Assembly (NCBI GenBank): GCA_947632195.1
Contig: CANROE010000009.1
Span: 1 to 60,564 of the forward strand
DNA from: an uncultured Clostridia bacterium
Lineage (GTDB): Bacteria; Bacillota; Clostridia; Christensenellales; Borkfalkiaceae
Direction: 5' to 3'
DNA length: 60,564 bases
Part shown: in pieces, positions 15,472 through 23,215 of the stretch
How positions within the stretch are numbered: position 1 is the first letter of the stretch
Layout of the letters: each line of letters begins with the position of its first letter
Notes under the pieces: model-generated
Databases searched by the model: none
What the model was told of the DNA's origin: nothing
What the model saw: the letters and a program-made list of their open reading frames with translations, nothing else
Position numbers and translations under genes: made by a program

Positions 15472-16137
15472 CTACTTCAACAAATCGGGCCTGTTTTTCT
15501 TGGTGATCGCGATCGATTGCTCACGGCGCCACTTGTCGATCTCCGCATGGTTGCCGCTGCGGAGCACTTCGGGCACCGTCAGGCCGCGATATTCCACGGG
15601 GCGTGTATAGTGCGGATATTCGAGCAAGTTCTCCGAAAAACTCTCCTGCACCAAACTCTCGGGCGAAAGCACGCCGTCCACATAGCGCGCCACACAGTCA
15701 GCCACCACCATGGCGGGGAGTTCCCCTCCCGTCAGAACATAGTCGCCGATGGAGAGTTCTTCGTCGATAAAGAGGTCGATGGCGCGCTGGTCGATCCCCT
15801 CATAGTGCCCGCAAAGAAGGACGATGTGCTCCCGTTCGACGAGGGAGTACACCATCTCCTGCCTGAACACCTTGCCCTTTGGCGACAGATAGATACGGAG
15901 CGCCTTGTGCTCGGGGTCGACGGCTTCGATGGCGCTGCCGATGGGCTGAGCGGTCATGACAAGCCCCGCGCCGCCGCCGAAGGGATAATCGTCGCACTTT
16001 TTCTGCTTGTTTTCGGTGTAGTCGCGGATGTTGACCGTTTCGATGGTCAGTTTCCCCTCTTTCACCCCTCTGCCGACAATGCTTCCGAAGAGGGGCGCGA
16101 ACATTTCGGGAAATAGCGTTAATATGGTAATTTTCAT
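15472..16137 (-). CDS. trmD: tRNA (guanine-N1)-methyltransferase
   Basis: 221 residues. It methylates G37 of tRNAs to prevent frameshifting; SPOUT knot fold. Family stretches are MKITILTLFPEMFAP, IRDYTENKQKKCDDYPFGGG, LLCGHYEGIDQRAID, EELSIGDYVLTGGELPAM and YPHYTRPVEYRGLTVPEVL. No clear SD precedes the ATG. It follows rimM by 65 bp. Confidence 0.97.
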   Translation of the reverse strand: MKITILTLFPEMFAPLFGSIVGRGVKEGKLTIETVNIRDYTENKQKKCDDYPFGGGAGLVMTAQPIGSAIEAVDPEHKALRIYLSPKGKVFRQEMVYSLVEREHIVLLCGHYEGIDQRAIDLFIDEELSIGDYVLTGGELPAMVVADCVARYVDGVLSPESLVQESFSENLLEYPHYTRPVEYRGLTVPEVLRSGNHAEIDKWRREQSIAITKKNRPDLLK

Positions 16138-16202
16138 GATTTATTCGTTTGAATATGGCGCGTTTATTTTCGAGCAAAGAGAGAAAAAATTGTGCGAATT
16201 GT

Positions 16203-16703
16203 TTACTCCACTACCACCTCATCGAATCGCTTTTTGCAAACGGTGATGCGCTTTGCGGCGAGGTCGATGTCCGTAATGACCCCTTTCACTGCGGGAAAGA
16301 GCAATTCTTTCCCCTCGCGGTCCAAAAAATAAACATCGGTAGCGGCGTTTCTGATCTCTTTCAATACGCCCAGACGCTCGCCCTCTTCGGAGAAAACTTC
16401 GAGCTCCAAAAGGTCGGCGATGTAATACCGCCCCTCGCCGGGGTCGGGAGCCTCTTCGCGGGGAACGGTGAGCTCCTTGCCGCGCAGAAGTTCGGCCGCG
16501 TTGCGGTCGGGCACGCCTTTGAGCCCCAAAAACACCGCGTCCGCGCCGAACCGCACGGAGAGAATTTTTACTTCTTCGCCGTCGATGAACACCCGCTTTA
16601 AGCCCTGAAAGTTCTCCGCGCCGTCTGTATAAGGTTTTACTTTTACTTCGCCGCGAATGCCCTGCGGCTTTACGATGAGACCGATCGTGAGATTCTTTTC
16701 CAT
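16203..16703 (-). CDS. rimM: Ribosome maturation factor RimM
   Basis: 166 residues from the ATG at 16703. It assists 30S head assembly by binding S19. N-terminal RimM domain: LTIGLIVKPQGIRGEVKVKP; PRC-barrel C-terminus: YYIADLLELEVFSEEGERLG. The tmk stop codon lies only 2 bp upstream, so translation is probably coupled; no good SD is visible. A TTG two codons earlier is possible. Confidence 0.94.
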   Translation of the reverse strand: MEKNLTIGLIVKPQGIRGEVKVKPYTDGAENFQGLKRVFIDGEEVKILSVRFGADAVFLGLKGVPDRNAAELLRGKELTVPREEAPDPGEGRYYIADLLELEVFSEEGERLGVLKEIRNAATDVYFLDREGKELLFPAVKGVITDIDLAAKRITVCKKRFDEVVVE

Positions 16704-16705
16704 AG

Positions 16706-17332
16706 TCAAAACCCAAACGTTTCGTCGACGATCTTGCGGATATTCGCCTGCGTCGTCTCCTTATCTTTCTCGCTGAGGACGACGGCGACCTTTTCGCGCG
16801 CCTTGAACCGCTCAAAGAGGGCGAAATAGTTTTCCCGTATCAGCTTTTGTTTTTCGAGCGTCTCATAGCGCTCCTTGTCTCCCCTGCGGGCGATCCGCTG
16901 CATCCCCTCCTCGGGGGGAAGGTCGATGAACACTGTAAGATCGGGAGTGACCGCCTCCATGGCGGGCGCGTTGAGCGAGATCACCCATTCGAGAGGCACA
17001 AACCCGCCGTTGTAGGCAAAGGAGGAGAGATAGAACCTGTCGCAAAGCACGGTGACACCCTCTTCCAATTTTTTGAGAATACCGTTGAGACCATTGTGGA
17101 TATGGTCGAGCCTGTCCGCCGCAAACATGGCGGCGACGGTATGCTCGTCTGCGGCGATCCTGCCCGTGAGACAGGTGTGGATGAGGGAACCGAAGGGCGA
17201 GTCGGTGGGCTCGCGGGTGAGGTAGACTTCCTCTCCCTTGCTTTCCAAATAATTTGCGAGGAGTTTGAGCTGCGTGCTCTTGCCGCTGCCGTCACACCCC
17301 TCGAACACGATAAATTTTCCTTTCGTAGCCAT
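16706..17332 (-). CDS. tmk: Thymidylate kinase, likely on a leaderless mRNA
   Basis: 208 residues. It phosphorylates dTMP to dTDP. P-loop FEGCDGSGKST; DR(F/Y) motif CDRFYLSSFAYNG; LID-type RRGDKERYE. The ATG at 17332 is the first of MATKGKFIVFEG; the longer frame would start upstream of the -10 element. Only 8 bp separate the -10 (TATACT) from this ATG and no SD exists, so transcription should start at or within a base or two of the start codon. Downstream are rimM and trmD. Confidence 0.95.
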   Translation of the reverse strand: MATKGKFIVFEGCDGSGKSTQLKLLANYLESKGEEVYLTREPTDSPFGSLIHTCLTGRIAADEHTVAAMFAADRLDHIHNGLNGILKKLEEGVTVLCDRFYLSSFAYNGGFVPLEWVISLNAPAMEAVTPDLTVFIDLPPEEGMQRIARRGDKERYETLEKQKLIRENYFALFERFKAREKVAVVLSEKDKETTQANIRKIVDETFGF

Positions 17333-17340
17333 ACAGGGAC

Positions 17341-17369
17341 AGTATAACAGATTGAAATGCAAATGTCAA
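17341..17369 (-). promoter_or_regulatory. Sigma-A promoter placed directly before the tmk start codon
   Basis: Minus-strand TTGACA (17364-17369), 17-bp spacer, TATACT (17341-17346). The A of the tmk ATG is 9 bp downstream of the last -10 base. Confidence 0.85.
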
Positions 17370-17381
17370 TCGGAAATTTAA

Positions 17382-17417
17382 GGCGGCGGGCGGTTTCGCA
17401 CGAAACCGCCCGCCGCC
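17382..17417. terminator. 17-bp perfect GC-rich hairpin without a T-run
   Basis: Stem GGCGGCGGGCGGTTTCG / CGAAACCGCCCGCCGCC with only CA between the arms. It lies downstream of the XRE gene at 17502 and just upstream of the tmk promoter, so it may insulate tmk. Confidence 0.65.
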
Positions 17418-17452
17418 ATTTCCCCTCGGCATTCGGGAAAAATATTATAACA

Positions 17453-17489
17453 TTATATTACTCCTTATATTTATATTACTCCTTATATT
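17453..17489. repeat. Tandem duplication of an AT-rich 19-bp unit
   Basis: The unit TTATATTACTCCTTATAT occurs twice in a row, just downstream of the XRE gene stop codon. Confidence 0.6.
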
Positions 17490-17501
17490 CCTCCGCCGCG
17501 T

Positions 17502-17792
17502 TTATTCCGCACCGCGCGCACTTTTCAGATCGGCGACGAGCAATTTGATATGATCGACTTCCGTTGCGGTGAGCCCGTCCACGCAGACCGAGTTATGCGT
17601 TTCGAGCCCGAGGAGCGCGTCGGTGGAAACGCCGAAAAATTTTGCGATCTTCACCAGCATTTCGACGGACGGCAAAATGTTGTCGTTCTCCCAATTTGAA
17701 ACGCACTGTTTACTGACATGCAGACATTCGGCAAGCTCCACCTGGCTCAGATGCCGCAACTTCCGCAGTGCCCTGATGTTTTCGTTCAGCAT
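17502..17792 (-). CDS. XRE-family helix-turn-helix regulator of the surface cassette
   Basis: 96 residues from the ATG at 17792 (SD GGGGG). HTH: IRALRKLRHLSQVELAECLH, VSKQCVSNWENDNILPSVEM, then KIAKFFGVSTDALLG. A C-terminal tail of about 30 residues contains LTATEVDHIKLLVADLK. It is divergent from the surface cassette at 17920-19687. A perfect palindrome, TTTAGTT-GACA-AACTAAA, sits over the promoters of both, so it probably represses the cassette and itself (inference). Confidence 0.88.
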   Translation of the reverse strand: MLNENIRALRKLRHLSQVELAECLHVSKQCVSNWENDNILPSVEMLVKIAKFFGVSTDALLGLETHNSVCVDGLTATEVDHIKLLVADLKSARGAE

Positions 17793-17832
17793 AGCTACCC
17801 CCAAAAAATTTTTAACATTTTGGTCAAATATT

Positions 17833-17884
17833 ACTATACTATCGTAAAAATTTAGTTGACAAACTAAAAATACTTTGGTTTAGT
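17833..17884. promoter_or_regulatory. Divergent promoters sharing a palindromic operator
   Basis: Rightward: TTGACA (17856-17861), 17 bp, TTTAGT (17879-17884). Leftward: TTGTCA (17857-17862), 18 bp, TATAGT (17833-17838). The palindrome TTTAGTT-GACA-AACTAAA (17851-17868) covers both -35 elements. Confidence 0.65.
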
Positions 17885-17919
17885 AATCGTGGACTTTTCC
17901 CAAAGAGGAGGGTGCGGCG

Positions 17920-18362
17920 ATGAGAATCAAGAGAAAAACGGCGGCATTATTTTTTGCGTGCGTATGGGCGATATTCGCCTTAGCGGCTTCTGCTGCCTTC
18001 CGCGCCGTAACGGCAAACGCCTTTTCGATGGACGATGTAATCACGGTAAAGGTATATTCCGCGCTCGGAAGTTGAACTTGGAATGCGAAAATGGTGCGCT
18101 CACAGCGGAAGACGGCACAACCATTCCCTATACCATAGAAGTCGGCATTACGGGCGATGGTGACATAGATTCGCCGTCCGGCTTTGGTACGGAACCGCAG
18201 CCGATTTGGTGGTACGAAGTGCCGACGGAGTACGAGGACCCCGACAACTTAATGACAGTCATAACCGCCGCGATCACCATCACCCTGACTGTGGAACCTC
18301 CCTATGCGGGCACATTTACCGATACGTTGACCTTTTCGGTGACGCTTGAAACGGAGGAGTAG
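17920..18362 (+). pseudogene. Secreted protein gene interrupted by a frameshift
   Basis: The ATG at 17920 has the SD GAGGAGG and encodes a signal peptide: MRIKRKTAALFFACVWAIFA, LAASAAFRAVTANAF. This frame stops at TGA 18073-18075. In the neighbouring frame, from about 18069, a clear secreted-domain sequence continues: KLNLECENGALTAEDGTTIP ... GTFTDTLTFSVTLETEE, ending at 18362. A one-base loss near 18066-18075 joins both parts into a protein of about 147 residues. The ending resembles that of the protein at 18925 (YSDTLTFSVEVE). It may be a decayed gene, a sequencing error or a phase-variable gene; no slippery heptamer is present. Confidence 0.6.
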
Positions 18363-18365
18363 CGC

Positions 18366-18872
18366 ATGAAGAAAAAACGTGTTTTGTTTGTTGTTTCCTA
18401 TATTGCCCTTGCGCTTCTTTTCGTGTTCGACCTCATTATGCTCTTTTGCATTTTGGGCATGAAGGAGGAAGCGCGTTTTACGGGCGGCGTTGTGCTCGAC
18501 CCGAGCGCGCAGGACGAGCGGCCGACCGAGACCCCGACGACCATGCCCGGCGTGACGGTTGCGGGGTTCTCCTCGCTTACGATCCCGCCCGATGTGGACA
18601 CCATTGCCATCGATCTCTACAACCCCGCCGAAAACAACGGCTACTACTATATGACCTTTGAACTTCGCCTCCTCGATGAGAGCGAGCAGGGCTATGAGGT
18701 GCTCTTCAAAACGGGATATGTGGCGCCCGGGAAGCACATCTATCAGGTGACCCTCTCGCATAGCCTTCCAGCAGGAGAATACGATGCGCAACTGCTGATT
18801 CAACCCTACCGCATGAGGGATCTCTCCCCCACCAACAACGTTTCGGCGGCGGTAAAGCTGACGGTGAAATAA
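18366..18872 (+). CDS. Membrane-anchored extracellular protein of unknown function
   Basis: 168 residues. The SD GGAGGAG overlaps the end of the previous gene. One membrane segment near the N-terminus (about residues 5-31, VLFVVSYIALALLFVFDLIM) is followed by an outer linker rich in Pro/Thr (ERPTETPTTMPG) and a beta-rich domain (VDTIAIDLYNPAENNGYYYM, TFELRLLDESEQGYEV, APGKHIYQVTLSHSLPAGEY) resembling an Ig-like fold. The family was not recognised. It is in the middle of the surface cassette. Confidence 0.8.
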   Translation: MKKKRVLFVVSYIALALLFVFDLIMLFCILGMKEEARFTGGVVLDPSAQDERPTETPTTMPGVTVAGFSSLTIPPDVDTIAIDLYNPAENNGYYYMTFELRLLDESEQGYEVLFKTGYVAPGKHIYQVTLSHSLPAGEYDAQLLIQPYRMRDLSPTNNVSAAVKLTVK

Positions 18873-18924
18873 GGTGACAACGGGCAGAGCCCGCGTCATA
18901 ATAAAATTTTTTAGAGGTGTTTTT

Positions 18925-19461
18925 ATGAAAAAGAGAAACTTGGTACTTTTCGGCTCTGCCGCCATGCTCTCGCTGGCGCTTGCCGGCTCGATCGGCGCCG
19001 TTACGGCTTTTGCCGATCAAACGCTCAGTCCCGGCGGCTCCACAAGCGGAGAAGTTCAGATCACTTACCACCAAGACAACACATGGACAGTCACGATCCC
19101 CGATTCTATGGTCATCGGAACAGCCGCAAAAGTTTCGGCAAGCGATGTAAGCATTAAAAACGGCACGACGCTCAAGGTCACGGTTTCGAGCGACAACTAC
19201 TCCGGCGGCTGGAAATTGAAGAGTGATAACGGTAGCGGCGACAAGAGCATCGACTATACGTTGAAAGCCGCAACAACCGAAGGGGAACTCGAATCAGCGT
19301 CACCTCTTGAAGACAACGGAACAGTCCTCGAAGTAAAGGTGGGTGAAACAGAGGGCAATGCGAGCATTATAGGCGAAGTTTCGGGTACTCCTGCCACAGG
19401 CGAGGACACTTACAGCGATACGCTCACTTTCTCCGTCGAAGTAGAGGATGATGCCGGCTAA
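18925..19461 (+). CDS. Secreted WxL-like or adhesin-like beta protein
   Basis: 178 residues from the ATG at 18925 (SD AGAGG). Signal peptide: MKKRNLVLFGSAAMLSLALA, GSIGAVTAFA. The mature part is beta-rich: YHQDNTWTVTIPDSMVIG, KVSASDVSIKNGTTLKVTVS, SGGWKLKSDNG, ending DTYSDTLTFSVEVEDDAG. The W-T-V and W-K-L spots recall WxL surface proteins, but the match is weak. Proteins with this layout are common in gut Clostridia surface clusters (impression, not checked). Confidence 0.75.
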   Translation: MKKRNLVLFGSAAMLSLALAGSIGAVTAFADQTLSPGGSTSGEVQITYHQDNTWTVTIPDSMVIGTAAKVSASDVSIKNGTTLKVTVSSDNYSGGWKLKSDNGSGDKSIDYTLKAATTEGELESASPLEDNGTVLEVKVGETEGNASIIGEVSGTPATGEDTYSDTLTFSVEVEDDAG

Positions 19462-19477
19462 GCCTTAGACAAGAACG

Positions 19478-19687
19478 ATGTTTACTCTGATTGCAGTGAC
19501 ATTTTCGGCATTAAAGGGGACGGCGCTCGCCGTTGCGATCGTAAACGCAGTCGTGCTTGCGGCCGTGCTCGTCTGCCTTTTCCTCGCGGTGAGGTGCAAA
19601 AAAGAGCCCGAGAAACAGCCGCGCTCCTTCTTCGACAAGGCCGAAAAACCGGACATTTCGCCCGACAAACCGGCTCAAACCAAATAA
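19478..19687 (+). CDS. Small single-pass membrane protein
   Basis: 69 residues. A hydrophobic segment at about residues 13-38 (GTALAVAIVNAVVLAAVLVC, LFLAV) is followed by a Lys/Pro-rich cytoplasmic tail (KKEPEKQPRSFFDKAEKPDI). No SD was found. It lies 16 bp after the secreted protein gene and right before a terminator, so it is probably the last gene of the cassette. Function unknown. Confidence 0.6.
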   Translation: MFTLIAVTFSALKGTALAVAIVNAVVLAAVLVCLFLAVRCKKEPEKQPRSFFDKAEKPDISPDKPAQTK

Positions 19688-19704
19688 TGCTTAACAAACG
19701 AGCA

Positions 19705-19736
19705 GCGCGCAAGACGATCTTGCGCGCCGCTTTTTT
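19705..19736 (+). terminator. Intrinsic terminator of the surface cassette
   Basis: Stem GCGCGCAAG / CTTGCGCGC with loop ACGAT, then CGC and TTTTTT. Confidence 0.88.
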
Positions 19737-19744
19737 GTATAGAG

Positions 19745-19967
19745 AGACACCCCATGGAGGGAACAAACAGAACCCCATCAATTGGAGGGGGATTAAGGGG
19801 GTGGGCGACATTCTCAAATGTCATTTCGAGCGAAGTCGCCCCGCCCGCACGTTCTATGTTGTCTAAGGGCGGCACTAGGAGCCTGCGACGAAGTTGAAAT
19901 CTCTACCGCATTATAATAAGGCGAGATTTCTCCACGCGCCGCATAGCGGCTTGGTCGAAATGACAGA
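19745..19967. repeat. Family A repeat with an insert, plus a C/G stem
   Basis: 19757-19803 holds CCCCATCAATTGGAGGGGGA, a stem seen in variant form at 51010 and 32147. 19816-19967 is a family A element: TGTCATTTCGAGCGAAGTCG left end, GGTCGAAATGACA right end, with the TAAGGGCGGCACTAGGAGCC module inserted. No gene was seen in 19737-20008. Confidence 0.65.
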
Positions 19968-20008
19968 TTCTTTCCCCCGCTCCGCGAGGGACAGCAAAGG
20001 GTTCTTTA

Positions 20009-21010
20009 TTACTTTACCCACTCCTTAAAGGCTTTGAATGCCGAGGGAAGGGCGTAACTTTGTTTCATCTCCTCGGGCGTGACCCAGAGAAATTGCGGAA
20101 AGAATTCCTCCGCCTCGATAAGATACCCCATCATGTGCCACTCCACATGGGTGAAGATGTGTTTGGCGGTTTTTTCGGAGAGGACTTGCCCATAGTTCGC
20201 GCGCTCCTTTTCGGATGTGTTGGGGAATTCCCAAAGCCCCGCGAGAAGTCCCCTTTTCTCCCGCTTGCGGAGGGCGAATTTCCCCTCTTTTTTGAGAACG
20301 TACACAAAAATCCGCTCGATCTTGCGCGCCTTTTTCTCGCTGCGGACGGGGAACTTTTCCTCTTCCCCCGCAAGGTGGGCAAGGCACATGTTTTGCCACG
20401 GGCAGAGCGGACACATCGGCTCGCCGTTGGGCACGCACATGATCGCCCCGAGCTCCATGAGCGATTGGCAAAACTCTCCCGCCTCTTTGGGGTAAACTTC
20501 CCGCAAAAGCTGAGAAAATGCAATACGGGTGGACATTTCGTCGATATTTCTCCCGTCGGCGGTGAGGCGGGTGAGCACGCGCAGGACGTTGCCGTCCACA
20601 GCGGGACAGGGCAGATCGTAGGCAATGGAACAGATCGCACCCGCCGTGTAGTCCCCCACCCCGGGAAGTGAACGCACCCCCTCAAAGTCGCGCGGAAAGC
20701 CCTTCTCGGCGATGAGTTTCGCCGCCCTGTGCAGATTGCGCGCACGGGAATAATAGCCGAGCCCCTCCCACGCCTTTAAAACTTCCTCTTCGGAGGCGTT
20801 CGCCAAGGCCTCTGCGGTGGGAAATTTTTCCAAGAAAGCGGCATAATACCCCTTCACCGCCTCCACACGGGTCTGTTGGAGCATGATCTCGGAGACCCAT
20901 ATTTTGTATGGATCGCGCGTGCCCCGCCAGGGGAGCTCCCGATGATTTTCGCCGTACCACTTTAAGAGCGGCTCGACGGCGTTTTTTAATACCTGTATCG
21001 CGTTTTGCAT
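20009..21010 (-). CDS. mutY: A/G-specific adenine glycosylase
   Basis: 333 residues. It removes adenine mispaired with 8-oxoguanine. HhH-GPD domain: ELPWRGTRDPYKIWVSEIML with Glu41, LPGVGDYTAGAICSIAYD, and VDGNVLRVL with Asp139 as the catalytic aspartate. The [4Fe-4S] Cys are C192, C200, C203 and C209. The C-terminal NUDIX-like domain (about 230-333) reads the 8-oxoG. No SD is visible before the ATG. It is downstream of fhs. Confidence 0.96.
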   Translation of the reverse strand: MQNAIQVLKNAVEPLLKWYGENHRELPWRGTRDPYKIWVSEIMLQQTRVEAVKGYYAAFLEKFPTAEALANASEEEVLKAWEGLGYYSRARNLHRAAKLIAEKGFPRDFEGVRSLPGVGDYTAGAICSIAYDLPCPAVDGNVLRVLTRLTADGRNIDEMSTRIAFSQLLREVYPKEAGEFCQSLMELGAIMCVPNGEPMCPLCPWQNMCLAHLAGEEEKFPVRSEKKARKIERIFVYVLKKEGKFALRKREKRGLLAGLWEFPNTSEKERANYGQVLSEKTAKHIFTHVEWHMMGYLIEAEEFFPQFLWVTPEEMKQSYALPSAFKAFKEWVK

Positions 21011-21052
21011 GATGGAAAGTGTTTGCGATGGGTTGGGGGACGTTCTAAAATC

Positions 21053-21216
21053 ACGTCATTCCGAGCCGTAAAGGAAATAACGGAGTCCGAAATGGACAGT
21101 CACCGAGGGAATCTTGCTACGTCCAAGTACGCTTAAAACCAAACCCAAACGCAACAAGATGCCTTCGCGGACTCGCTATCGGGACTATGTATTCACATTT
21201 CGGCTCAGCATGACGC
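21053..21216. repeat. MITE-like element, copy 2 (inverted relative to copy 1)
   Basis: The ends ACGTCATTCCGAGCCG and CGGCTCAGCATGACGC match those of the element at 15015-15180. The inner blocks GAGGGAATCTTGCTACGTCC and CAAGATGCCTTCGCGGAC are the reverse complement of that copy. No gene was seen in 21011-21285. Confidence 0.75.
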
Positions 21217-21285
21217 TTTGGAAAAGCCTTTTTGCCGCCCACTCCTGATTCCCTCACACGGAGGGGGCAAGCAAGGTGCGTTTTC

Positions 21286-22950
21286 TTAAAACAGTCCCGA
21301 AATGACGCCGTTTTCGTCTACGTCGATCTTCTCTGCGGCGGGAACTTTGGGCAGCCCCGGCATGGTCAAAATATTCCCCGTGAGCGCAACCACAAACCCT
21401 GCGCCCGCCGAAATTTTTACCTGCCGCACCGTCACCGTAAAGCCGCGCGGCGCGCCGAGCTTTGTCGCGTCGTCCGAAAACGAATATTGCGTCTTTGCCA
21501 TGCAGACGGGGGTATTGCCGAACCCGAGCGATTGCAGCCGTGCGATCTCCGCCTCCGCCTCGGGCGTGTAGGCAACGCCGCTGCCGCCGTAAATTTTGGT
21601 GACGATCGCCTCGATTTTCTCCTTGATGGGGAGCGTTTCGTCGTAGCAGAACTTGAAATCGCTCCTCTCCTTGCAGAGGCGCACGACCTCGCGGGCGAGC
21701 TCTTCGCCCCCCTTGCCGCCCTCCGCCCAGACGGTGGACAGACAGACGTTTACGCCCAACTCTTTGCAGCGTTCGATGACGAGCGCGATTTCCTCGTCTG
21801 TATCGGTGGGGAAACGGTTGACCGCAACGACTGCGGGCAGTCCATACACGTTTTTGATGTTGGAGACATGGCGCAAAAGATTGGGAAGTCCCTCTTCAAG
21901 CGCCTGCAAATTTTCTGAGGAGAGCTCCGTTTTCGGGACCCCGCCGTGCATTTTGAGGGCGCGCACGGTGGCGACAACGACGACCGCGCTCGGTTTGAGC
22001 CCCGCAAAACGGCACTTGATATCGAGAAATTTTTCCGCACCGAGATCTGCGCCGAATCCCGCCTCGGTGACGACGTAATCGCCGAGCTTTAACGCCGTCT
22101 TGGTCGCGACGACGGAGTTACAACCGTGGGCGATGTTGGCGAACGGCCCGCCGTGAACAAATGCTGGTGTGCCTTCGAGGGTCTGCACGAGGTTGGGTTT
22201 TAATGCGTCTTTGAGGAGAGCGCACATCGCGCCCGCCGCTTTGAGATCGCCCGCCGTGACGGGTTTCCCCTCTTTCGTATAGCCCACGATAATGCGGGAA
22301 AGACGGGTTTTGAGGTCGGAAAGAGAGGTCGAAAGGCACAAGACCGCCATCACTTCGGAGGCGACGGTGATGTCGAAACCGTCCTTCCTCGGCACGCCGT
22401 TCTTGCCGCCGCCGAGACCGTCTTCGAGAAAGCGGAGCTGCCGGTCGTTCATGTCCACGCAGCGGTGAAAGGTAATGCTCTCGGGGTCGATCCCGAGCTC
22501 GTTTCCCTGGAAAATATGATTGTCGAGCATGGCGCAGAGGAGATTGTTTGCCGCGCCGATCGCGTGAAAGTCGCCCGTGAAATGGAGATTGATGTCCTCC
22601 ATCGGCACGACCTGCGCATAGCCGCCGCCCGCAGCTCCCCCCTTGATCCCGAACACGGGGCCGAGCGAGGGCTCGCGAAGTGCGACGACGACCCTTTTGC
22701 CGATTCTGGAAAGCCCGTCGGCAAGGCCGATGGTAGTAGTCGTCTTGCCCTCGCCTGCGGGGGTGGGGGTGATCGCCGTCACAAGGATGAGTTTGCCCTC
22801 TTTGCCGCTGCGGTCCATGACGCTTAAAGAGACTTTGGCTTTATTTTTGCCGTAGTACTCGATGTCGTCCTCCGAGAGCCCGACTTTTTCCGCCACGTCG
22901 CGGATATGGAGCAGTTTTGCTTCCTGTGCGATTTCGATATCGGTTTTCAT
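21286..22950 (-). CDS. fhs: Formate--tetrahydrofolate ligase
   Basis: 554 residues. It makes 10-formyl-THF from formate, THF and ATP. The P-loop is [20 protein letters not shown]. Other family stretches are [57 protein letters not shown] and [20 protein letters not shown]. The SD GGAGA lies upstream. It sits downstream of purL on the same strand; its product feeds both formyl transfers of purine synthesis (PurN and PurH), which makes a functional link to the operon likely. Confidence 0.98.
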   Translation of the reverse strand: MKTDIEIAQEAKLLHIRDVAEKVGLSEDDIEYYGKNKAKVSLSVMDRSGKEGKLILVTAITPTPAGEGKTTTTIGLADGLSRIGKRVVVALREPSLGPVFGIKGGAAGGGYAQVVPMEDINLHFTGDFHAIGAANNLLCAMLDNHIFQGNELGIDPESITFHRCVDMNDRQLRFLEDGLGGGKNGVPRKDGFDITVASEVMAVLCLSTSLSDLKTRLSRIIVGYTKEGKPVTAGDLKAAGAMCALLKDALKPNLVQTLEGTPAFVHGGPFANIAHGCNSVVATKTALKLGDYVVTEAGFGADLGAEKFLDIKCRFAGLKPSAVVVVATVRALKMHGGVPKTELSSENLQALEEGLPNLLRHVSNIKNVYGLPAVVAVNRFPTDTDEEIALVIERCKELGVNVCLSTVWAEGGKGGEELAREVVRLCKERSDFKFCYDETLPIKEKIEAIVTKIYGGSGVAYTPEAEAEIARLQSLGFGNTPVCMAKTQYSFSDDATKLGAPRGFTVTVRQVKISAGAGFVVALTGNILTMPGLPKVPAAEKIDVDENGVISGLF

Positions 22951-22984
22951 ATTTTGTCTCCTGTTTTGGTTTTTTATTGAAGGG

Positions 22985-23215
22985 GGTGCGTTCGCCCTTG
23001 CTGTCCCTTTTCGGGAAAGTGGCGCGTAAGCGTCGAAAGGGTTTCCGGAAACCCCTCAGTCTCGGCTACGCCTCGCCAGCTCCCCTATGAGGGGCGCCAA
23101 GGGGGTCTTTTAACTTATTGTGCGATGAAACGAACGAGAGGTTGAGCAGGTTAAAGCGCACACGTCCGTTTCCTCACAGAAAAAGCTTTTGCCTAAGCAA
23201 AAGATTTTTCGTGAA
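22985..23215. repeat. Family E then family C repeats between purL and fhs
   Basis: 23028-23106: GGGTTTCCGGAAACCCCTCA and CAGCTCCCCTATGAGGGGCG, a family E element. 23116-23215: family C, ending GCAAAAGATTTTTCGTGAA immediately before the purL stop codon (TAA, 23216-23218) with no gap. Confidence 0.7.
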
